Assembly (NCBI GenBank): GCA_018365455.1
Contig: JAGZJZ010000035.1
Span: 1-64,000 of the forward strand
DNA from: Clostridiales bacterium
GTDB taxonomy: Bacteria; Bacillota; Clostridia; Lachnospirales; Lachnospiraceae
Direction: 5' to 3'
Length of the DNA: 64,000 nucleotides
Shown: positions 58,670 to 64,000 of the stretch, piece by piece
Layout of the letters: every line of letters begins with the position of its first letter
Numbering within the stretch: the first letter of the stretch is position 1
Notes under the pieces: generated by a model
What the model saw: the letters and a program-made list of their open reading frames with translations, nothing else
Database searches by the model: none
What the model was told of the DNA's origin: nothing
Position numbers and translations under genes: made by a program

Positions 58670-61051
58670 TTAATTAATACTGGTATAATGCTTTCTTAAC
58701 TTTTCATATATTTTTTTAGAAATTTTATCCTTTAAAATGTAACAGTAGTTCACAAATCTTGCGAAACCCCGTTCCAGTACCAGTGCCATGCAGATCATTG
58801 GTATCACAAAGATTACTTCCCAGCGGAATACATCATATATCCCTAACAATCCCGGAGCAATCAGAATCCCTGTACAAAATATAGCAACTACCCCAATACT
58901 CAGCACTCTTCTGAGCATATTCATAGGTTTGCATACTCGGAATACCACCAGCATACTCACCATACCGCCAACGAGAAGGTTAAAGGTAGATGTCATTGTT
59001 TCGTTCATACCCCAGAAAGGACTTAATGCCTGTATCGTACTCATAGTGAGAACCATCGTCAGCGCAGCCGGCAGCGATACCCGCAGTACATGCTTTAAGA
59101 ATCCGGTGGTGGTCACACCTTCTGTCTGCTCCAGCGTTAAGATAAAACTGGGAATTCCAATTGCAGTACTGCTAATCCAGGACAGCTGAATGGGAATAAA
59201 GGGATAAGAGCGCTGTAAAAATATAAATATAACACATAATATAACGGAATAAATTGTTTTTGTTAAATACAGCGCACTGACTTTTTCAATATTTGTAATG
59301 ATCATGCGGCCTTCCCGCACAATGTTCTTCATAGATGCAAAATCCGAATCCAGAAGTACAATATGGGCAACCTGCTTTGCCGCATCACTTCCCGCTGCCA
59401 TGGCAATACCGCAGTCGGCATCTTTTAAAGCAAGAACATCATTGACACCGTCTCCTACCATTCCCACAACCTTCTGGTTTGCCTGATAGGCTTTTACAAT
59501 GCTTTGTTTCTGCTCCGGGCGAACCCTGCCAAATACAGAATATTTTGCAACCTGCTCTTTGAGTTCCTCAAAATCTTCCGGAAGCGTGGAAGCATCCACG
59601 TAATGTTCTCCGCCTTCCAATCCTGCTTTCACCGCAATATTGGAAACAGTTATGGGATTATCCCCTGAGATAACCTTAATCTCTACCTGCTGTTCTTTGA
59701 AATATGCAAAAGTATCCTTAGCGGTAGAACGAATCTGATCAGTAATAACCACCAGTCCCACCGGTGTTACTCCGTCCACCGATCCATCTTCCTGAGACAT
59801 TTTCTCGCAGCTTCCAAGAAGCAGAACACGGAAACCCTGATTGGAATAGCCATCCACCCGGGCTTTTAATTCTTCGTCATCCCGGATTAAAAATTCCGGT
59901 GCTCCAAGTACAAATGCACCTTCCTGCCCAAACCGGATCGCCCTGTATTTCCGATCTGAAGAAAAAGGAATCTTCTCTTCCACTTGCCAGAGATTTGTTT
60001 TCTTAAAACGCTGCATCAATGCATTTTGCGTAGCATTTACGTCATCAAAAGCAAACGCTATTTCATTCATTATATTTTCAACGCGGATACTCTGCGTATC
60101 TCCCAGAGGTACCACTTCCACAACTTCCAGATTCCCAGTGGTAATGGTACCTGTTTTATCCAGACAGAGCACATTTACTCTGGCGAGGGCCTCGATTGCC
60201 TCCATTTCCTGTACCAGTGCACGCTGCTTCGCCAGTCGGCCTACTCCCAGGATAAAGGATACACTGGTAAGTAAGACCAGCCCTTCCGGGATCATTCCAA
60301 TAATTCCGGCAACGGTACTGACAAGGGCGTTTGAAAAACTGATATCGTGAACGCTTTTCTGAGACCAGAATAATAAAATTCCAACCGGAATAATCAAAAT
60401 ACCCAGCACTTTAATAATCCGTTTAATCGTTCGCTGCATTTCCGACGTGGCACGTTTCTTGCTCTTGGCTTTTTTCGCAAGCTCCGTAGCATAATTCTCT
60501 TCCCCCACATGTTCCACACGCCCAATGCCGCTGCCTGCTACCAGATAGCTGCCTGACATAAGAACATCTCCAGGTTTCTTCTTCACGGGCTTGGATTCCC
60601 CTGTCAACATGGATTCATTGACTTCAATCCCGTCAGATTCCAGAACAATACTATCAGAACACACCTGGTCTCCGTTTTCCACCATCAGAATATCATCAAT
60701 TACCACCTCATTCACCGGGATAATGATTCTGGCACCGCTTCGGATCACCTTAGCTTTGGACGCTGTTATAACCGACAGTTTGTCAATCAGCTTCTTTACT
60801 TTTAATTCCTGGGCAATACCAATTACTGAATTAATAATAATAACGCCCATAAAGGTAATATTTTTAAATTGTCCCGATATCAGAACCAATACGCCTAATA
60901 ATAGATTTAAAAAGTTAAAATAAGTCAGCGTATGGGTTTTCACAATATCCTTATTGGATTTGGAAATATTTGTATCTACCGTATTCACCTCACCCAGGTT
61001 AATACGTTTTTGTACTTCATCATCGTTCAGTCCCGTATAGTTGTTCGTCAT
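58670..61051 (-). CDS. Cation-transporting P-type ATPase, CtpE-like
   Basis: 793 residues, 10 membrane helices. TGES actuator loop (MLTGESKPVKKK), IPEGLVLLTS in helix 4, phosphorylation site CLDKTGTITTGN, and GDGVNDVLALKDADCGIAMA hinge. The MIPEGL motif resembles CtpE of mycobacteria and streptococcal relatives, implicated in Ca2+ uptake or export, unlike the SPC/CPC heavy-metal class. No metal-binding N-domain. Single gene. Confidence 0.88.
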   Translation of the reverse strand: MTNNYTGLNDDEVQKRINLGEVNTVDTNISKSNKDIVKTHTLTYFNFLNLLLGVLVLISGQFKNITFMGVIIINSVIGIAQELKVKKLIDKLSVITASKAKVIRSGARIIIPVNEVVIDDILMVENGDQVCSDSIVLESDGIEVNESMLTGESKPVKKKPGDVLMSGSYLVAGSGIGRVEHVGEENYATELAKKAKSKKRATSEMQRTIKRIIKVLGILIIPVGILLFWSQKSVHDISFSNALVSTVAGIIGMIPEGLVLLTSVSFILGVGRLAKQRALVQEMEAIEALARVNVLCLDKTGTITTGNLEVVEVVPLGDTQSIRVENIMNEIAFAFDDVNATQNALMQRFKKTNLWQVEEKIPFSSDRKYRAIRFGQEGAFVLGAPEFLIRDDEELKARVDGYSNQGFRVLLLGSCEKMSQEDGSVDGVTPVGLVVITDQIRSTAKDTFAYFKEQQVEIKVISGDNPITVSNIAVKAGLEGGEHYVDASTLPEDFEELKEQVAKYSVFGRVRPEQKQSIVKAYQANQKVVGMVGDGVNDVLALKDADCGIAMAAGSDAAKQVAHIVLLDSDFASMKNIVREGRMIITNIEKVSALYLTKTIYSVILCVIFIFLQRSYPFIPIQLSWISSTAIGIPSFILTLEQTEGVTTTGFLKHVLRVSLPAALTMVLTMSTIQALSPFWGMNETMTSTFNLLVGGMVSMLVVFRVCKPMNMLRRVLSIGVVAIFCTGILIAPGLLGIYDVFRWEVIFVIPMICMALVLERGFARFVNYCYILKDKISKKIYEKLRKHYTSIN

Positions 61052-61263
61052 CTATCCATCCCTTTATCCATCGTCTCTGGTATAGTATATGCCATTCCTG
61101 TACCAAGCGCCGCTGCACTTTTGCACACGGAATAAAACTTATACCTAATTATACTCTCGAGAAATTGCAAAGTCAATAAATGGCAATATTATTATTTCTT
61201 TAATAATAGGAAGAAAAGATAAAATAATCAACGAATGCTGTCTCGGAAAGAGAAGGGGGCGGA

Positions 61264-61305
61264 CCAGGTCCTTGCTGTGCAAAGACCTGGATTCTTTTTT
61301 CTCAT
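61264..61305 (+). terminator. Plus-strand terminator without an upstream gene (possible small RNA)
   Basis: CCAGGTC-CTTG pairs with CAAA-GACCTGG around CTGTG, followed by a T run. No plus-strand gene precedes it, so it could end a small RNA starting near 61150-61230, or be an attenuator of the downstream lipoprotein gene. Confidence 0.55.
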
Positions 61306-61436
61306 CTTCCCTATAAATCTGAAAAAATAACATTTTTACATACATTTTTTATTTAACGTACTATACAAAAGCTAATTATTATTATATCATTAAAGCTGGT
61401 GTGCGCAATCATAACCACATAAAGGAGTGTTTAAAT

Positions 61437-62450
61437 ATGAGACTCAAAAAAAATTGCAAAAAATTGTTTACATTCTTATCAGCAGGCGCATTGTTTTTAC
61501 TCGTTCCAGGATGTTCAGATCCGGGAAATACCGGTATCACAAAGTCCGTAATACAAGAAATCACACCTGCAAGCCCCAATGGTATTAATGTAGGGTGGTC
61601 TGTCTATACGCTTGAAAACGATTTTTTCAAACGCATGGACAAAAGTTTAAAAGAGGATGCCGGAAATTTAGGCATTACACTGCTTACCCACAATCAGAAC
61701 AATGATCCGGAAGAAATGCTGCGCGGTTGCAAAAGCCTGATTGCACAGGACATTGATGCTCTGGTTGTCTCCCCCTGTTATCCGGGATATATGGAAGAAA
61801 TTGTAGATCTGTCTCACGAAAAAAACATACCCATTGTCATCGTGGATATCGGTGACGGCGGTTCAGACAAGGATGCCCTGATTGTATCTGACTGCATTGC
61901 CGGTGGGGAAAAGGTGGCAGAATATGCTTTAAGTTTATTAAAAGACAATCCAGACCATTCAAAAGAAATGGCAGTACTGAAATGTGAATCTTCTGCAGTT
62001 TACGCCAATCGCCGCGGCGATGCATTCATTTCTAAGGTAACAGATGCCGGGTATAAAATAGCAGCGGTGGAATATGCCAACTCCGACGAAAACCTTGCAT
62101 ATACCAAAACTAAAAAAATGATACTTTATCATCCTGATATAGCCGTTCTCTTTGCAGAAAATGATCCAATGGCCCTGGGTGCTTCCAGGGCGCTGAAAGA
62201 AGCCGGCAAAGAAGATGTGCTCGTATTCGGCTTTGACGGAAGCCAGCAGGCAGTCAATGCCATTGTGGAAGGGGAAATGTCCGGAACTATGCTCCAGGAT
62301 TCTGAAAAAATGGGCAAACTGGGTTTAGAAACTGCACTCCAGCTGCTAAATGAAGAGGTTCCGGCATTTGATGAACCGGAAAATAAAGTGATTTATACGG
62401 GTGGCTATCTGATTGGAAAAGACGGTGAAATGGTTCATAAAGATAAATAA
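61437..62450 (+). CDS. Periplasmic-type sugar-binding lipoprotein
   Basis: 337 residues from the ATG at 61437 (AAGGAG upstream). Lipoprotein signal with LVPGC, then a periplasmic-binding-protein type 1 fold as in ribose/galactose receptors: NVGWSVYTLENDFFKRMDKS, LVVSPCYPGYMEEIV, VLKCESSAVYANRRGDAFIS, FAENDPMALGASRALKEAGK and VFGFDGSQQAVNAIVEGEMS. Normally feeds an ABC transporter, but no ATPase or permease gene is adjacent; the next gene is convergent. It may serve a remote transporter or a sensor kinase. Confidence 0.85.
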   Translation: MRLKKNCKKLFTFLSAGALFLLVPGCSDPGNTGITKSVIQEITPASPNGINVGWSVYTLENDFFKRMDKSLKEDAGNLGITLLTHNQNNDPEEMLRGCKSLIAQDIDALVVSPCYPGYMEEIVDLSHEKNIPIVIVDIGDGGSDKDALIVSDCIAGGEKVAEYALSLLKDNPDHSKEMAVLKCESSAVYANRRGDAFISKVTDAGYKIAAVEYANSDENLAYTKTKKMILYHPDIAVLFAENDPMALGASRALKEAGKEDVLVFGFDGSQQAVNAIVEGEMSGTMLQDSEKMGKLGLETALQLLNEEVPAFDEPENKVIYTGGYLIGKDGEMVHKDK

Positions 62451-62454
62451 TCAA

Positions 62455-62493
62455 AACAGAAACCGTCCGGTATCAGTGCGGACGGTTTCTGTT
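62455..62493. terminator. Bidirectional terminator
   Basis: AACAGAAACCGTCCG (62455-62469) and CGGACGGTTTCTGTT (62479-62493), perfect 15-base arms, 9-base loop, between convergent genes. Confidence 0.85.
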
Positions 62494-62494
62494 C

Positions 62495-63379
62495 CTATAC
62501 CTGCATTATTCTTTCCCGGATAAGTGCAGACATTTCTTCATCTGCCCCATGTCCGCCCAGACGGATGGATGGTTTTGTCTTACCGTGAAAATCACTTCCG
62601 CAGGTGATCAGAAGATTATTTTCCTGAGCTATCTCGATAAAATAAGTAATTTCCATTCTGCAGTGATAAGACGAATACGCTTCGATACCATCCAAATCCA
62701 TTTTGACTATCTGCTGTAGGAAAGCATAGTCTCCCTGCAGATTCTGTCCGGGATGTGCCAGGACGGCAATCCCTCCTGCAGCATGAATCAGGTCAACAGC
62801 TTCTTCCATGGAAATGTATTTTATGGGCACATATGCCTGTTTTCCCTGTGAGAAATAATCCCAGTAAAAGTTTACAAAAGGATTGTCTGAGCGTTTTCCA
62901 CCGGGCCGATACGGTAACAATATAGGATTATCCTTTGCATTTTCCTTTTTAAGCAGCAATTCTGCAATCAATTCTCCTGTTACAACACCATCTTCTGAAA
63001 CACCAAGTACTTCTTCCACTCCAATAGGAATCCCCGTCACTTCCCGGATAAGCTCAATTTTTTTCTTTGCTGCACTGCGTTCTTGTACAAGAATACTCTG
63101 CTCAATCCCTGCAAACACCGGATCCGTACACTCAAAGCCATAACCCAGCAGATGAAAATTCCGCCCCATGCAGACACAGTCCAACTCTACTCCGGATATA
63201 ACCTTTAATCCAATTTGACCCGCCAATGCCTGGGCTTGTGCTACACCTTTTACGGTATTGTGATCCGTAATGGACAGGAAACCGATGCCCGACTGTTTAC
63301 ACATGTTCATAATTTCAGGAACAGAAAACGATCCGTCATCACTGTAATTGGAATGGATATGCAAATCTGTTTTTGTCAT
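62495..63379 (-). CDS. PHP-domain phosphoesterase
   Basis: 294 residues. TDLHIHSNYSDDGSFS (metal HxH), ITDHNTVKG, GVELDCV, VLAHPGQNL and TCGSDFHGKTKP give all the metal sites of the PHP family, as in YciV/RNase AM. These act on 5' phosphates of nucleotides or short RNAs, or histidinol phosphate; the short length fits the YciV group. Its ATG follows the MFS stop by one base (TGACATG), so they are coupled. Confidence 0.88.
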   Translation of the reverse strand: MTKTDLHIHSNYSDDGSFSVPEIMNMCKQSGIGFLSITDHNTVKGVAQAQALAGQIGLKVISGVELDCVCMGRNFHLLGYGFECTDPVFAGIEQSILVQERSAAKKKIELIREVTGIPIGVEEVLGVSEDGVVTGELIAELLLKKENAKDNPILLPYRPGGKRSDNPFVNFYWDYFSQGKQAYVPIKYISMEEAVDLIHAAGGIAVLAHPGQNLQGDYAFLQQIVKMDLDGIEAYSSYHCRMEITYFIEIAQENNLLITCGSDFHGKTKPSIRLGGHGADEEMSALIRERIMQV

Positions 63380-63380
63380 G

Positions 63381-64000
63381 TCAGCAACCTCCTTCTAAAG
63401 TAATTTTACATCCTTTGCTCTTTACACTCATCATCAGAATCTGCAGTAATATTATTGCAGCCGTTGATATTGCATATAAAAGCCGGATGTTTCCAAATTG
63501 AATCACTTCAGCCAACCATGAACTGGATTCCAGAAAACGTTTCACACCACCTCCGATAACAGGTCCCAAAATAAATGCCAGCCCCACCGCAGCACTATAA
63601 AAATTATCGTACAAAATCCGCCCCTCTACCGGCATAAGCTCATATCGCCGGTTAAATACAGAAACCATAAACCCGGCATTCGCTGCTGAAGCAAATAAAA
63701 ATGCGACAGGAATAAAGAAATAAAAGTTATGGGGATTCGATAATGCCATAAAAAATGTTTCACCTATAAAAAACCATATAGATGCAGTAAGTGCAAATTG
63801 ATGTCCTCTTCTGTCACTCACTTTCCCCCAAACACCCAACAGGAAGACCTGCGGTAATGAGATCAACATTTGCATACCAGTCGTTGTGACATAGGAAAGC
63901 TTCAGATAACGCATCATATATACTACCGTAAAGCTGTCAGCAATGGAAAGCATCAGGTAGAAGAAAAAGATATATACTACAAATGCCAAAAACAGGCGGT
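63381..64000 (-). CDS. MFS transporter, C-terminal half (cut by window edge)
   Basis: About 206 residues visible; the frame continues past 64000. Six hydrophobic helices and the inter-helix loop GKVSDRRGHQFALT of the major facilitator superfamily. A TTG at 63989 is an apparent start but the open frame goes further, so the gene is only partly present. Substrate unknown. Directly upstream of and coupled to the PHP gene. Confidence 0.82.
   Translation of the reverse strand, partial: RLFLAFVVYIFFFYLMLSIADSFTVVYMMRYLKLSYVTTTGMQMLISLPQVFLLGVWGKVSDRRGHQFALTASIWFFIGETFFMALSNPHNFYFFIPVAFLFASAANAGFMVSVFNRRYELMPVEGRILYDNFYSAAVGLAFILGPVIGGGVKRFLESSSWLAEVIQFGNIRLLYAISTAAIILLQILMMSVKSKGCKITLEGGC

Overview
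The window looks like chromosome of a gut-type Lachnospiraceae (Clostridia; Blautia-like is my best guess, inferred and not tested). The reasons are the low-to-middle GC, strong AGGAGG ribosome sites, a leucine T-box ahead of leuS, the SCIFF peptide / radical-SAM maturase / secDF / recJ neighbourhood, several carbohydrate loci under AraC-type regulators, and several families of short dispersed palindromes in the intergenic spaces.

Layout. 1-~5000: one end of a small integrative mobilizable element. On the minus strand it carries two small ORFs, a NicK/MobT-type relaxase with an oriT-like hairpin just upstream, a Tn916-type excisionase and the first 11 codons of an integrase cut by the window edge. 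Also present are a divergent XRE regulator, a membrane-anchored XRE protein, a pair of unknown helical proteins, an Arc-type ribbon-helix-helix gene with repeated operators, and helically phased TTTACTCCA repeats that probably mark the right end next to leuS. 5076-7788: leuS with T-box and promoter. 7815-8966: a secreted Ig-like protein. 9656-11986: a CRISPR array with 36 full repeats and 35 spacers, read on the minus strand from an AT-rich leader that contains a promoter; no cas gene lies anywhere in the window. A 78-residue double-CxxC protein is encoded immediately leader-side of it. 12801-21004: a membrane protein, endonuclease IV, RecJ, a SecDF fusion, and the SCIFF maturase with its 47-residue precursor. 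21148-27000: a trigger-factor-like lipoprotein, a TIM-barrel protein, TraX, and an overlapping cluster of three HAD phosphatases plus a small acidic protein.

27099-31072: xylulokinase, fucose/arabinose-type isomerase and DUF4867 operon. 31260-34231: YdcF, AzlCD amino-acid exporter, LiaF-like protein. 34502-38322: a His-rich Zn/Cd P-type ATPase, a CadC-type repressor and an acidic membrane protein. 38468-45427: a MocR regulator, glnS, a diacylglycerol-kinase-family lipid kinase, GT2, mutY, sfsA. 45447-50409: two L,D-transpeptidases and a SPOR amidase (cell wall). 50519-58423: a GH4 alpha-galactosidase with a divergent AraC regulator, then the glucuronate operon uxuA-uxuB-uxaC with a second divergent AraC regulator. 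58670-64000: a CtpE-like P-type ATPase, an orphan sugar-binding lipoprotein, a PHP phosphoesterase and a partial MFS transporter.

The parts most worth following up are the oriT/relaxase element with its arm-site repeats, the orphan CRISPR array with its leader-linked zinc-ribbon ORF, the ranthipeptide (SCIFF) pair, and the dispersed repeats, one of which supplies the C-terminus of UxuA. No tRNA or rRNA gene was recognised.
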